Origin: Marnyiella aurantia
Lineage (GTDB): Bacteria; Bacteroidota; Bacteroidia; Flavobacteriales; Weeksellaceae
DNA: 64,000 nt
Assembly: GCF_014041915.1 (NCBI RefSeq)
Contig: NZ_CP059472.1
Span: 2,356,001 to 2,420,000 of the forward strand
Direction: 5' to 3'
The notes beneath the pieces are model-generated. The model searched no databases, was not told the origin of the DNA, and worked only from the letters and a program-made list of their open reading frames with translations. A program made the translations under genes and the position numbers. Below are positions 1 through 7,613 of the stretch, piece by piece. How positions within the stretch are numbered: position 1 is the first letter of the stretch; the number at the start of each line of letters is the position of its first letter.

Positions 1-2
1 CG

Positions 3-140
3 GTTTGGACGCAGAAGATTTTTATAAAGGAAACATCGGCAACCCTTCTATTTTCGAAGGACAATTTTCTGTTCGCCGTTCAAAGCGTATCGGAATCAGG
101 AAATGTAAGCCTGCCGGTAATTCCAAAAGTATCCAGATAA
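3..140 (+). CDS. C-terminal end of a probable M28-family metallopeptidase (partial)
   Basis: The window opens inside a plus-strand gene. The third frame is open from the edge to a TAA at 138-140 and reads as about 45 residues ending KDNFLFAVQSVSESGN then VSLPVIPKVSR. This pattern, an NFxFAVQSV strand followed by GNxSLPV, resembles the end of flavobacterial exported M28 aminopeptidases, where it closes a fibronectin-like tail. No catalytic residues are inside the window, so the family call rests only on tail resemblance. The gene is followed by a hairpin shared with the convergent fabI. That this frame is coding is fairly secure; the family is less so. Confidence 0.55.
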   Translation, partial: VWTQKIFIKETSATLLFSKDNFLFAVQSVSESGNVSLPVIPKVSR

Positions 141-175
141 AAAAAATCCGTTCGGTGAGGAACGGATTTATATAG
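137..175. terminator. Bidirectional terminator between the M28-like gene and fabI
   Basis: Arms AAATCCGTT (144-152) and AACGGATTT (161-169) enclose an 8-base loop. Read on the minus strand the hairpin is followed by a run of T, so it fits best as the fabI terminator; it can also stop transcription from the left. Confidence 0.75.
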
Positions 176-189
176 TAGTTCTGAATGTA

Positions 190-1011
190 CTATTCAGGAG
201 CGTTCATATCGTACTTGTTTACTACTTTCTGCGAAACTCCCGTATTGCTGAAACCGCCGTCGTGGAAGAGATTCTGCATCGTTACCATTTTGGTTAGGTC
301 ACTGAACATGGATACACAATAGTTGGCGCAGTCCTCAGCAGATGCGTTGCCAAGCGGAGACATATCATCTGCATATCCAAAGAAACCGCCAAAGCCTTTC
401 ACACCGCTGCCCGCTGTGGTCATTGTTGGCGACTGCGAAATGGTGTTCACACGAACTTTTGATTTTTCGCCCCAATAATAACCGAACGTTCTGGCAATAC
501 TCTCCAGATAGGCTTTGTTATCGGACATGTCATTATAATCCGGGAAGGTTCTTTGTGCTGCGATATAGCTAAGTGCCAAAATGCTTCCCCAATCGTTCAT
601 ACAGTCTTTCTCCCACGCCACACGCATCACTTTATGGAAGGAAACGGCAGAAATGTCCCAGCCTTTTTCCAGCCAGTCATAATTCATTTCCGTGTAGTGC
701 TTGCCTTTTCTTACATTTACGGACATTCCGATGGAATGTAGGATAAAGTCGATTTTACCGAATTTTTCAACGGCTGCATCAAAGAGTTTTCCAAGGTCCT
801 CTACTGAAGTCGCATCTGCACCAATGACTTCAGAACCGGTCTTTTCGGCAAGTTCATTAAGTTCGCCCATCCGCAGCGCAATTGGAGCATTGGAAAGAAT
901 AAATTCAGCACCTTCCTCATGGCATTTTTCAGCAACTTTCCAGGCTATCGACTGGTTGTTCAGAGCACCGAAAATAATCCCCTTTTTTCCTTTTAATAAT
1001 CCGTATGACAT
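190..1011 (-). CDS. fabI: Enoyl-[acyl-carrier-protein] reductase (NADH) FabI
   Basis: Catalyses the last step of each fatty-acid elongation cycle, reducing trans-2-enoyl-ACP with NADH in the cytoplasm. The 273-residue protein is a full-length atypical short-chain dehydrogenase. It has the FabI-type N-terminal nucleotide site (LLKGKKGIIFGALNNQSIAW), the ADAT segment near 65, LHSIG near 91-95, SYIAAQR at 148-154 and the catalytic Y159-x6-K166. An SSPTMTT-like loop (SQSPTMTTAGSGV) follows near 195. It stands alone: its terminator lies at 144-169 and a flavobacterial -7 box (TACTTTTG) sits 18 bases before the start. Function is secure. Confidence 0.97.
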   Translation of the reverse strand: MSYGLLKGKKGIIFGALNNQSIAWKVAEKCHEEGAEFILSNAPIALRMGELNELAEKTGSEVIGADATSVEDLGKLFDAAVEKFGKIDFILHSIGMSVNVRKGKHYTEMNYDWLEKGWDISAVSFHKVMRVAWEKDCMNDWGSILALSYIAAQRTFPDYNDMSDNKAYLESIARTFGYYWGEKSKVRVNTISQSPTMTTAGSGVKGFGGFFGYADDMSPLGNASAEDCANYCVSMFSDLTKMVTMQNLFHDGGFSNTGVSQKVVNKYDMNAPE

Positions 1012-1029
1012 AATTTATTTTTTGATTAA

Positions 1030-1037
1030 CAAAAGTA
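1030..1037 (-). promoter_or_regulatory. -7 promoter box for fabI
   Basis: On the minus strand TACTTTTG matches the Bacteroidota -7 consensus TAnnTTTG, about 18 bases upstream of the fabI ATG. No convincing -33 TTTG is present. Confidence 0.6.
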
Positions 1038-1060
1038 AGAAATTAATTGTTCGGGACATA

Positions 1061-1087
1061 AAAAAGAGAGCCGAATTACTTCGGCTC
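1061..1087 (-). terminator. Terminator of the LEA-like gene
   Basis: Perfect 8-bp stem GAGCCGAA (1068-1075) / TTCGGCTC (1080-1087) with loop TTAC. On the minus strand it is followed by a T-rich run, so it ends the 1102-1413 gene. Confidence 0.8.
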
Positions 1088-1101
1088 CCTTTGGTTACTT
1101 A

Positions 1102-1413
1102 TTATCTTGTTGTGTCATTCCAGGTATCTCTGGTAGTATCTGCAGCGTCATCGGCTGCATCTTTTGTGTCTTCCCAGGCCTCTTCTGTCCAGTCTTTTGT
1201 TTTTTCCCAGGCGCTGGAAACTGCATCTTTTGTATCTTCCCAGGCATCTGCTACATTATCTTTAGCTCTTTCCATCCATCCTTCTGCAGTAGCCTCTCTG
1301 TTATTACGCTTCTGCTCACGGATGTAATCCTTTGCTCTGTCTGCATAATCATTTACCGTCCACTTTGCATTGTTTACTGCGTGTTCTGCTTTGTTGTAAT
1401 CTTGATTGTCCAT
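1102..1413 (-). CDS. Small LEA-like repeat protein, function unknown
   Basis: A 103-residue, highly charged, Trp/Asp/Lys-rich protein with no signal peptide or membrane segment. Its C-terminal half is built from 11-residue repeats: AWEDTKDAVSS, AWEKTKDWTEE and AWEDTKDAADD, then degenerate copies ending TWNDTTR. An 11-residue amphipathic period is the hallmark of group-3 late-embryogenesis-abundant (LEA) proteins and related bacterial stress proteins (CsbD/YtxH-like). The role, perhaps desiccation or osmotic protection, is inferred from that pattern alone. The gene has its own terminator directly downstream. No promoter of the usual TAnnTTTG type was found, which would fit a stress sigma factor but does not show one. 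Confidence 0.8.
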   Translation of the reverse strand: MDNQDYNKAEHAVNNAKWTVNDYADRAKDYIREQKRNNREATAEGWMERAKDNVADAWEDTKDAVSSAWEKTKDWTEEAWEDTKDAADDAADTTRDTWNDTTR

Positions 1414-1646
1414 TTTTTTGATTTTTTAAATTAATAATTGTGATTTGGTGTTTGTGATTACATAGGTAACAATTAATATTCCGAATTTCGTTAATGTTAT
1501 GTTAAACTCATTTAACCTTGCTTTAGTGCTTCCTTTTGTCAAAAGTGTTCATCTACAGTGCCACTCATTACAAAAATCAATAGTTTTATCCAGCAAGAAA
1601 AATTGTAATAGCTTGAACCTGGTGTTTAACCGATAAATTAATTAAG

Positions 1647-2204
1647 ATGGAAATTATAAGGTGCCCATGGTGTGAGAAGGATGACCTTTACCGAAAATAT
1701 CATGATGAGGAATGGGGAAGGCCGGTTTTTGATGACTCGGTAATTTTTGAATTCCTGGTGCTCGAAAGTTTTCAGGCCGGCCTTTCATGGTACACAATTC
1801 TTAAAAAGCGCGAAAATTTCAGAAAGGCTTTCGATGGTTTTGATTACCGGAAAATTGCTCTATATAATGAACTTAAAACTGCTGAACTGCTGCAGGATCA
1901 GGGTATTGTGCGCAACAGGCTAAAGATTCTGGCCACTGTACATAATGCCCAGCGTTTTCTGGAAGTACAGCAGGAATCCGGAAGCTTCTCGGATTATATA
2001 TGGGCATTTGTAGACGGAACACCGGTCATAAACAGACCCATTACCCTTGCTGATGTGCCTGCTACGAGTGCAGTTTCGGATGCTCTTGCCAAAGATTTAA
2101 AGAAACGTGGATTTAAATTCTTAGGTTCTACAGTGATGTACGCACACATGCAGGCCACGGGAATGGTGGACGATCATTTAATTTCCTGCCATTGTAAGAA
2201 ATAG
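1647..2204 (+). CDS. tag: DNA-3-methyladenine glycosylase I
   Basis: Removes 3-methyladenine from alkylated DNA, starting base-excision repair. The 185-residue protein matches the Tag family in length and motifs: RCPWC at 5-9, YHDEEWGRP near 18-26, and FEFLVLESFQAGLSW near 33-48. The zinc ligands expected from E. coli Tag (Cys4, His17, His175, Cys179) fall here as Cys6, His19, His177 and Cys181, with the same spacing. The tail DDHLISCHC is typical. It is transcribed alone; the next gene has its own promoter 24 bases downstream. Identity is secure. Confidence 0.95.
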   Translation: MEIIRCPWCEKDDLYRKYHDEEWGRPVFDDSVIFEFLVLESFQAGLSWYTILKKRENFRKAFDGFDYRKIALYNELKTAELLQDQGIVRNRLKILATVHNAQRFLEVQQESGSFSDYIWAFVDGTPVINRPITLADVPATSAVSDALAKDLKKRGFKFLGSTVMYAHMQATGMVDDHLISCHCKK

Positions 2205-2205
2205 G

Positions 2206-2235
2206 TTGCCCCGTTTCTTTTTATTGTTAGTTTTG
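2206..2235 (+). promoter_or_regulatory. Promoter of the 2255 gene (TTG-N19-TAGTTTTG)
   Basis: A -33-like TTG at 2206-2208 lies exactly 19 bases before TAGTTTTG (2228-2235), a full match to the Bacteroidota -7 consensus. The start codon follows 19 bases later. Confidence 0.65.
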
Positions 2236-2254
2236 TCTGAATAACAAAAACCGA

Positions 2255-3064
2255 ATGAAGAAAATTTTACTACTTAGCTCGATGCTGCTTTTATCCTCAA
2301 ATCTCTTCTCGCAATATGCTGACAGGAAGGACTATATTGCCGAGTTCGCCATGGAGGACGGAAGCACATTCAGAGGTCATTATATAGGAGAAGTAACCCG
2401 CTCAACATCAATGGGAGGTTTTATTTTGAGCAACAGAATTGCTGCCTTTCAGTACGCCGACATGGAAACTAAAAAAAGAAAAAGGCTGAACTCCCGTGAT
2501 GTTAAGAGAATCGTTTACTATAACGGCGGGGATGTAGCTAAAGTTCAGGAAAAAATTCAGGTGAAGCAGGTTACCAATAACTTTAAACTAAGCGCTGAAA
2601 CCGATGAAGAGTTTGAGTTCCTGCTTCGTGACGGCAAGATTCAGCTTTACGGTTCCAATGTGTTCCGGTGCGAAGATATGTCATGCTACTATACGCACAG
2701 TAACTTTTACCTTAAAAAAAGCGCCGATCCCTATGCTGTGCTCGCTGTAAAACCTAAAAGTCAGATCAGTTTCAAATTAGGTTCGTCCATTGAAAATACG
2801 GTGGATGCATTCAGAATGGTAGGAGGCAAGTGTGCTGCCTTCAATGACTACCTGGATTTCTTTGATAAGACAGTGATTAAAGAGCAGCAGCTGGATAAAA
2901 AACTGCAGAAAGACTATCAGTCAATATTTAAGGAAACCATGAAAGAACTGGCAGCTATGAAGCAAACCCGTTATCTTTTTGATGAAGTTGCCGGCCGCGT
3001 GCAGGCTCACCAGATGGAAATTTTTCTCGGTATACTGAACGAGTATGAGAAATCCTGCCCATAA
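2255..3064 (+). CDS. Exported protein of unknown function
   Basis: A 269-residue protein with a clear signal peptide (MKK followed by a Leu/Ser-rich core, cleavage probably after FSQ near residue 20). The mature part contains a short beta-rich start (EFAMEDGSTFRGHYIGEV), a middle with two cysteines in CEDMSC near 145-150, and a helical, Lys/Glu-rich C-terminal third. I do not recognise the family. It is flanked by tag and, convergently, a nucleoside phosphorylase, and has its own promoter and terminator, so the neighbours give no functional hint. It is probably periplasmic or surface-associated. Confidence 0.85.
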   Translation: MKKILLLSSMLLLSSNLFSQYADRKDYIAEFAMEDGSTFRGHYIGEVTRSTSMGGFILSNRIAAFQYADMETKKRKRLNSRDVKRIVYYNGGDVAKVQEKIQVKQVTNNFKLSAETDEEFEFLLRDGKIQLYGSNVFRCEDMSCYYTHSNFYLKKSADPYAVLAVKPKSQISFKLGSSIENTVDAFRMVGGKCAAFNDYLDFFDKTVIKEQQLDKKLQKDYQSIFKETMKELAAMKQTRYLFDEVAGRVQAHQMEIFLGILNEYEKSCP

Positions 3065-3065
3065 T

Positions 3066-3098
3066 AAAAAATTGATTTCAATTTTGAAATCCTCTTTT
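3066..3098. terminator. Bidirectional terminator
   Basis: Perfect 8-bp stem GATTTCAA (3074-3081) / TTGAAATC (3084-3091) with a 2-base loop. It is flanked by an A-run on the left and a T-run on the right, so it serves both convergent genes. Confidence 0.75.
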
Positions 3099-3953
3099 TT
3101 ATTTAATGATCCGTTCCAGTACCCATTCTATCATATTGGCTTCCGATTTCTGGTGATCTGCAGAGAATTCACCGCGACGCCTGTTGGCGATAACGCAGTT
3201 AACGGTGATTGCCTTATGCCCCAACAGTTTTGAAAGACCGTAGATTGCTGATGTTTCCATCTCAAAATTACTTACGCCAAGTTCATTCAGTGTTTCCAGG
3301 AACTGGTCATCCAGTGCTTTCAGACGCAGCTGCCTGCCCTGTGGCGCGTAGAAACCCGGGAAGGTAGCCGTATTGCCATGGTATTTGGCATCTGCATAAT
3401 ATGCAGAAATATCCTCTGCCCAATCAGAGAAGTAGAGCATGGGTTTTATTTTATCATATGGGAATTTGGCCATGAAGTTCCGCGAAAATTCATTTTCAAA
3501 GGAGTAGTCCTGATAAAAATGCAGCAGTCCGTCCAGACCTACCACATTCTGCGTTACAAGCATATTATCTACTTCAATGTCCGGGTTCACGCTGCCGCAG
3601 GTTCCCAAACGGAAAAGCTCCAGCGACTGATGCTCGCTGCGGAATTCCTTTGCTTTCAGGTCAATGTTTACCAGCGCATCAAGCTCGTTCATCACGATAT
3701 CGATGTTCTCTGTTCCAATCCCTGTGGACATAACAGTAATCCGTTCACCGCGAAGCGTTCCGGTATGTGTGTAAAATTCCCTTTTGTTTTTTTTAATCTC
3801 AATGGTATCGAAATACTTTGAAACCTTTGGTACCCGGTCCGGGTCCCCAACCAGGATCACTTTTGGTGCCAGGTCTTCCGGCAAAAGGTTCAGGTGGTAT
3901 ACACTTCCGTCTGCATTAAGAACCAGTTCCGAAGCCGCTAGTTTATTGATCAT
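3099..3953 (-). CDS. Nucleoside phosphorylase (uridine phosphorylase-like)
   Basis: A 284-residue member of the NP-I family, which splits nucleosides with phosphate to a free base and (deoxy)ribose-1-phosphate for salvage. Visible motifs are the phosphate-binding VGDPDR near 35-40, STGIGTENIDIVMNEL near 75-90, RLGTCGSV near 115-122, and the nucleoside-binding NFEMETSAIY near 230-239. The Glu-Met-Glu of the last motif is the ribose-binding signature. The sequence resembles flavobacterial proteins annotated as nucleoside or uridine phosphorylase; substrate choice cannot be read with certainty. It shares a terminator with the convergent gene on its left. Confidence 0.88.
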   Translation of the reverse strand: MINKLAASELVLNADGSVYHLNLLPEDLAPKVILVGDPDRVPKVSKYFDTIEIKKNKREFYTHTGTLRGERITVMSTGIGTENIDIVMNELDALVNIDLKAKEFRSEHQSLELFRLGTCGSVNPDIEVDNMLVTQNVVGLDGLLHFYQDYSFENEFSRNFMAKFPYDKIKPMLYFSDWAEDISAYYADAKYHGNTATFPGFYAPQGRQLRLKALDDQFLETLNELGVSNFEMETSAIYGLSKLLGHKAITVNCVIANRRRGEFSADHQKSEANMIEWVLERIIK

Positions 3954-4005
3954 GATACTGTGATTTAAGTTGAATAAGATTTAGGCATGAAGAACGCTTA
4001 CTAGA

Positions 4006-4329
4006 TCAGCCGCCAACGCGTTTTGTTTTGTAACCCATATCGTGAAGCATTTTCATTATCTTGTCACGGTTATCACCCTGTATAACTATGGTTCCGTCTT
4101 TTTCAGAGCCACCGATCCCAAATGTGGTCTTTATTTTTTTTGAAATGACCTTAAGGTCCGAATCTGAACCTTCAAAACCTTCAATAACCGTCACCGGTTT
4201 TCCGTTCCGGCCTTTTTTTTCAAATTTGCAGATGAGTGGTTCGCGCTGTACAAACTTTTCCTCAGGCATTGTAAAATCCTGCTCATCGTGATCTGGGAAG
4301 AGATTTTTCAGTTGATCCCGTATATCCAT
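4006..4329 (-). CDS. yciH: SUI1/YciH-family translation factor
   Basis: About 107 residues with the eIF1/SUI1 fold: a variable N-terminus starting MDIRDQLKNLF, then GRNGKPVTVIEGFEG near 50-64 and the C-terminal signature GIGGSEKDGTIVIQGDNRDKI. In bacteria YciH acts at translation initiation fidelity and is often tied to stress. I chose the ATG at 4329, where the family normally begins, rather than an in-frame ATG at 4359 that adds ten unusual residues (MLLHLKREPK). A -7 box for this gene lies at 4382-4389, in an inverted-repeat arrangement with the gpmI promoter. Confidence 0.88.
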   Translation of the reverse strand: MDIRDQLKNLFPDHDEQDFTMPEEKFVQREPLICKFEKKGRNGKPVTVIEGFEGSDSDLKVISKKIKTTFGIGGSEKDGTIVIQGDNRDKIMKMLHDMGYKTKRVGG

Positions 4330-4381
4330 CTTTGGTTCTCTTTTTAGGTGCAGAAGCAATAATTCGCTGCTTTTTCACTGT

Positions 4382-4408
4382 CAAATCTACATAAAATAAG
4401 TAGATTTG
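4382..4408. promoter_or_regulatory. Divergent promoters forming an inverted repeat (yciH / gpmI)
   Basis: CAAATCTAC (4382-4390) and GTAGATTTG (4400-4408) are perfect inverted repeats 9 bases apart. Each arm contains a full -7 box, TAGATTTG: the left one on the minus strand facing yciH, the right one on the plus strand (4401-4408) facing gpmI. Confidence 0.65.
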
Positions 4409-4429
4409 TAAGATATTAAAAATCAAAAA

Positions 4430-5959
4430 ATGTCAAAAAAAGCATTGTTAGCCATACTTGACGGCTGGGGTTTAGGTACAGATCCGGCGGTTTCGGCACT
4501 GGCTCAGGCAAATACTCCTTTCATTGACCGCTGCCTGCGTGATTTCCCCAATACAACATTGGAAGCCAGCGGTATCGCTGTAGGATTACCTTTCGGACAG
4601 ATGGGCAATTCAGAAGTGGGCCACATGAATCTTGGCGCCGGCCGGGTGGTTTACCAGAATCTGGTGAGACTGAATATGGCAGTTGAAAATGCCACCCTTG
4701 GCAAGGAAAACGTAATTACCGAAGCATTCCAGTATGCCAACGAATATAACAAAAACGTACATTTTATAGGACTTTGCTCAGACGGAGGCGTCCATTCCCA
4801 TATCAACCATCTGAAAGGTCTGCTTACCGCAGCCTTTGAAAACGGCATTGCCGACAAGACCTTTGTACATGCGTTTACAGACGGACGGGACTGCGATCCT
4901 CATTCGGGTGTAGGTTTCATAGAGGAGTTGCTGAACCATATGAAAGTAACCGGTGGCCATCTGGCCTCTGTAACAGGCAGGTATTACGCTATGGACCGCG
5001 ACAAAAGGTGGGAACGGGTAAAGCAGGCTTATGATGCTATGGTGAAAGGCGTTGGTATCCGTACCCGCGACGTCCTGCAAACCATGAGGGAATCGTATCA
5101 GGCAGGAATAACGGATGAATTCCTGAAACCGCTTATTTGCCTTAAAGAAAGTCATCTTCCGATGACTAAGATCGAGAATGGCGACGTGGTTATCTGCTTT
5201 AACTTCCGTACCGACCGCGGACGGGAGATCACTGAGGCGCTTTGTCAGAAGGACTTTCCGGATTTTGGGATGCACAGGCAGGATTTGTATTATGTAACGC
5301 TGACCAACTATGATAAAGACTTCAAAGGCGTCAGGGTGGTCTTTAACGAAGAGGTACTTCAGGAAACGATGGGTGAGGTTCTGGAAAGACACGGAAAATC
5401 ACAGATCCGTGTAGCCGAGACTGAAAAATATCCTCACGTAACTTTCTTCTTTTCCGGCGGTCGCGAAGAACCGTTTGAAAATGAGAAGCGTATTCTCTGT
5501 CCAAGCCCGAAGGATGTGCCGACCTATGACTTCAAGCCGGAAATGTCGGCTTATGATATTGTTGAAAATATACTACCTGAAATAGAAGCTGCAACTGCCG
5601 ATTTTATCTGTCTGAATTTCGCCAATGCAGATATGGTGGGTCATACAGGCGTCTTCGAAGCAGCGGTTAAAGCTGCAGAAACCGTGGATCAATGCATTGA
5701 AAAAGTAGCTGTGGCGGCTTACGAAAATGGTTATGCGGTTTTTATCATGGCAGACCACGGTAATTCAGATTTTATGATCAATCCGGACGGATCGCCTAAT
5801 ACCCAGCATTCGACTAATCTGGTACCGCTTATTGTGATGGATCCGGAAAAAACGTGGAAACTTTCCCCCGGAAAACTTGGTGATGTGGCACCTTCTATAC
5901 TGAAGGTCATGGGCATTGAGCCACCCGCAGCCATGACCGGTGAAATCCTGGTGGAATAG
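4430..5959 (+). CDS. gpmI: 2,3-bisphosphoglycerate-independent phosphoglycerate mutase
   Basis: Interconverts 3- and 2-phosphoglycerate in glycolysis and gluconeogenesis through a phosphoserine intermediate, using two Mn2+ ions. The 509-residue protein has full family length. D11 in ILDGWG and the phospho-accepting S61 in MGNSEVGHMNLGAGR are in place. The phosphatase-domain metal motifs also appear, ADHGN near 440 and HSTNLVP near 462-468. The inserted transferase domain (FVHAFTDGRDCDPHSG) lies between. It starts 22 bases after a good -7 box and has no co-transcribed neighbour. Function is secure. Confidence 0.97.
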   Translation: MSKKALLAILDGWGLGTDPAVSALAQANTPFIDRCLRDFPNTTLEASGIAVGLPFGQMGNSEVGHMNLGAGRVVYQNLVRLNMAVENATLGKENVITEAFQYANEYNKNVHFIGLCSDGGVHSHINHLKGLLTAAFENGIADKTFVHAFTDGRDCDPHSGVGFIEELLNHMKVTGGHLASVTGRYYAMDRDKRWERVKQAYDAMVKGVGIRTRDVLQTMRESYQAGITDEFLKPLICLKESHLPMTKIENGDVVICFNFRTDRGREITEALCQKDFPDFGMHRQDLYYVTLTNYDKDFKGVRVVFNEEVLQETMGEVLERHGKSQIRVAETEKYPHVTFFFSGGREEPFENEKRILCPSPKDVPTYDFKPEMSAYDIVENILPEIEAATADFICLNFANADMVGHTGVFEAAVKAAETVDQCIEKVAVAAYENGYAVFIMADHGNSDFMINPDGSPNTQHSTNLVPLIVMDPEKTWKLSPGKLGDVAPSILKVMGIEPPAAMTGEILVE

Positions 5960-6090
5960 TAATTGCTAAAGATAAGTCCGGTCATCCGGATTAAATATCT
6001 TACTGTTAACATCATCCATGCTCCACTGTATTTTGCGTCAAACAGCGCTTAAATGAAAGGACTTATGTGATAAATAGCAGTATTTTGACC

Positions 6091-6098
6091 TATATTTG
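6091..6098 (+). promoter_or_regulatory. -7 promoter box for the acyl-ACP desaturase
   Basis: TATATTTG matches TAnnTTTG 20 bases upstream of the ATG at 6119. Confidence 0.6.
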
Positions 6099-6118
6099 CA
6101 CCCTATAAAATAGTAAAA

Positions 6119-7096
6119 ATGTACAACAAACTGGTTAGACTGGAAGTAATGAAGAATCTGGGTACGGAGGTAAACGATTTTATCGCCTCATACCTTACTC
6201 CCGTTGAAAAAATTTGGCAGCCTACCGACTTTTTGCCGGATCCCTCTGCCGAAAGTTTCAAATATGATGTGGAAGAACTGCAAACCTATGCACGTGAGAT
6301 GGGCTATGACCTTTTCGTTACACTGATTGGTGACTGTATTACGGAAGAGGCACTCCCAAGTTACGAGTCATGGATTATGGGTATTGACGGTGTAGACCAG
6401 GAAGAACGGAGTGGCTGGTCGCAGTGGGTGAGAAGCTGGACGGCCGAAGAGAACCGTCATGGCGACCTGCTGAATAAGTACCTTTATCTTTGTGGTCGTG
6501 TAAACATGCGTGAAATGGAAATTACCACTCATTATCTCATACAGGATGGTTTTGATTTGGGAACATCTATGGACCCTTATAGAAACTTCATTTATACAAG
6601 CTTCCAGGAGACAGCAACCAATATTTCTCACCGCAGGGTAGGGTCTCTGGCCAAGCAGACCGGTAATACCAAACTATCCAGAATGTGCGGCGTGATTGCT
6701 GCAGATGAGGCCAGGCACGCAAAGGCTTATAAGCATTTTGTTACCAGAATCTTTGAACTGGATCCATCGGAGATGATGCTTGCCTTTGAAGATATGATGC
6801 GCAAGAAAATCGTGATGCCGGCACACCTCATGCGTGAGTCCGGGCAGAAAGCAGGCGAGCTTTGGGGCCATTTTTCAGATGCTGCACAAAGAGCGATGGT
6901 TTACACCGGGCAGGATTATATAAACATCCTCAGCGAACTGCTGGACGACTGGAAAATTGAACATGTAGACGGCCTTAATGAGCAGGCTCAGAAAGCGCAG
7001 GAATATCTTATGAAACTTCCGGGCAGACTTCAGAGAATCACCGACAGACTTGCCACTCCGGATCAGGAGTATCAGTTCAAGTGGGTTAAAAGCTAG
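6119..7096 (+). CDS. Acyl-ACP desaturase (diiron, soluble)
   Basis: A 325-residue relative of plant stearoyl-ACP desaturases, which insert a double bond in acyl-ACP using a non-haem diiron centre, O2 and ferredoxin. The two iron-binding helices are visible: EENRHGDLLNKY near 117-128 and DEARHAKAYKHF near 198-209. Paired upstream carboxylates lie near DCITEEALPSYE. Length and spacing fit the family. It probably tunes membrane unsaturation. It has its own promoter box and a strong terminator, so it is monocistronic. Position and chain-length specificity cannot be read from sequence. Confidence 0.93.
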   Translation: MYNKLVRLEVMKNLGTEVNDFIASYLTPVEKIWQPTDFLPDPSAESFKYDVEELQTYAREMGYDLFVTLIGDCITEEALPSYESWIMGIDGVDQEERSGWSQWVRSWTAEENRHGDLLNKYLYLCGRVNMREMEITTHYLIQDGFDLGTSMDPYRNFIYTSFQETATNISHRRVGSLAKQTGNTKLSRMCGVIAADEARHAKAYKHFVTRIFELDPSEMMLAFEDMMRKKIVMPAHLMRESGQKAGELWGHFSDAAQRAMVYTGQDYINILSELLDDWKIEHVDGLNEQAQKAQEYLMKLPGRLQRITDRLATPDQEYQFKWVKS

Positions 7097-7117
7097 TTTA
7101 CAACGCAACAGACATAC

Positions 7118-7145
7118 GAGCCGGATTTTTCCCGGCTCTTTTTAT
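7118..7145 (+). terminator. Terminator of the acyl-ACP desaturase
   Basis: 7-bp stem GAGCCGG (7118-7124) / CCGGCTC (7132-7138) followed by TTTTTAT. Confidence 0.8.
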
Positions 7146-7152
7146 ATCTTTG
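7145..7152 (+). promoter_or_regulatory. -7 promoter box for the HAD-map-methyltransferase operon
   Basis: TATCTTTG matches TAnnTTTG immediately after the preceding terminator and 25 bases before the ATG at 7178. Confidence 0.65.
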
Positions 7153-7177
7153 CACTCTTAAATAACTAAGATTTATA

Positions 7178-7609
7178 ATGCTTAACAATAAAAAACTTGC
7201 GATAGATTTTGACGGTACCGTGGTTGATGATGCCTATCCCGGCATCGGTAAGCCAAAGACTTTCGCTTTTGAAACCCTTAAGAAACTACAGTCAGAGGGT
7301 TATCGCCTCATACTCTGGACCTACAGACACGGTAAATCCCTGGAGGAAGCTGTAGAGTTCTGCAGAAAGAACGGCGTGGAGTTTTACGCTGTTAATTCCA
7401 GTTTTGAAGGTGAGATATTCGACAGTGAAAATGCTTCCCGGAAAATTGATGCAGACCTGTTTATAGATGATAGGAACCTGGGCGGATTCCCGGGTTGGGG
7501 CGAAATCTACAACATCATCAATCAGCGGATTGAGTTCCGTGTGGATGGTGGAGAAGTGCTGGCATATTCAAAAATTAAAAAAGACAAGAAAAAAGGCCTT
7601 TTCTGGTAA
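7178..7609 (+). CDS. BT0820-like HAD-superfamily hydrolase
   Basis: A 143-residue small haloacid-dehalogenase-type phosphatase. It has the nucleophile motif DFDGTVVDD near 9-17, a motif II-like LILWTYR near 44-50 and the acidic metal motif LFIDDRNLGG near 94-103. The family is named after a Bacteroides thetaiotaomicron structure; the physiological substrate is unknown. It is first in an operon: map begins 4 bases after its stop. The basic tail ends KKDKKKGLFW. Confidence 0.85.
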   Translation: MLNNKKLAIDFDGTVVDDAYPGIGKPKTFAFETLKKLQSEGYRLILWTYRHGKSLEEAVEFCRKNGVEFYAVNSSFEGEIFDSENASRKIDADLFIDDRNLGGFPGWGEIYNIINQRIEFRVDGGEVLAYSKIKKDKKKGLFW

Positions 7610-7613
7610 TACT

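Noticed and set aside
2-175. Open frame in the second frame at the left edge
   Set aside because: It runs through the terminator hairpin and reads basic and low-grade; the third frame gives the credible M28-like C-terminus ending at 140.
701-1327. Plus-strand 208-codon open frame antisense to fabI and the LEA-like gene
   Set aside because: Its sequence is the mirror of the fabI and LEA-repeat coding strand (Ser/Ala-rich runs opposite the 11-residue repeats). It has no promoter and no family-like motifs.
4778-5392. Minus-strand 204-codon frame inside gpmI
   Set aside because: It lies opposite a secure enzyme and has no recognisable motifs; a by-product of codon bias.
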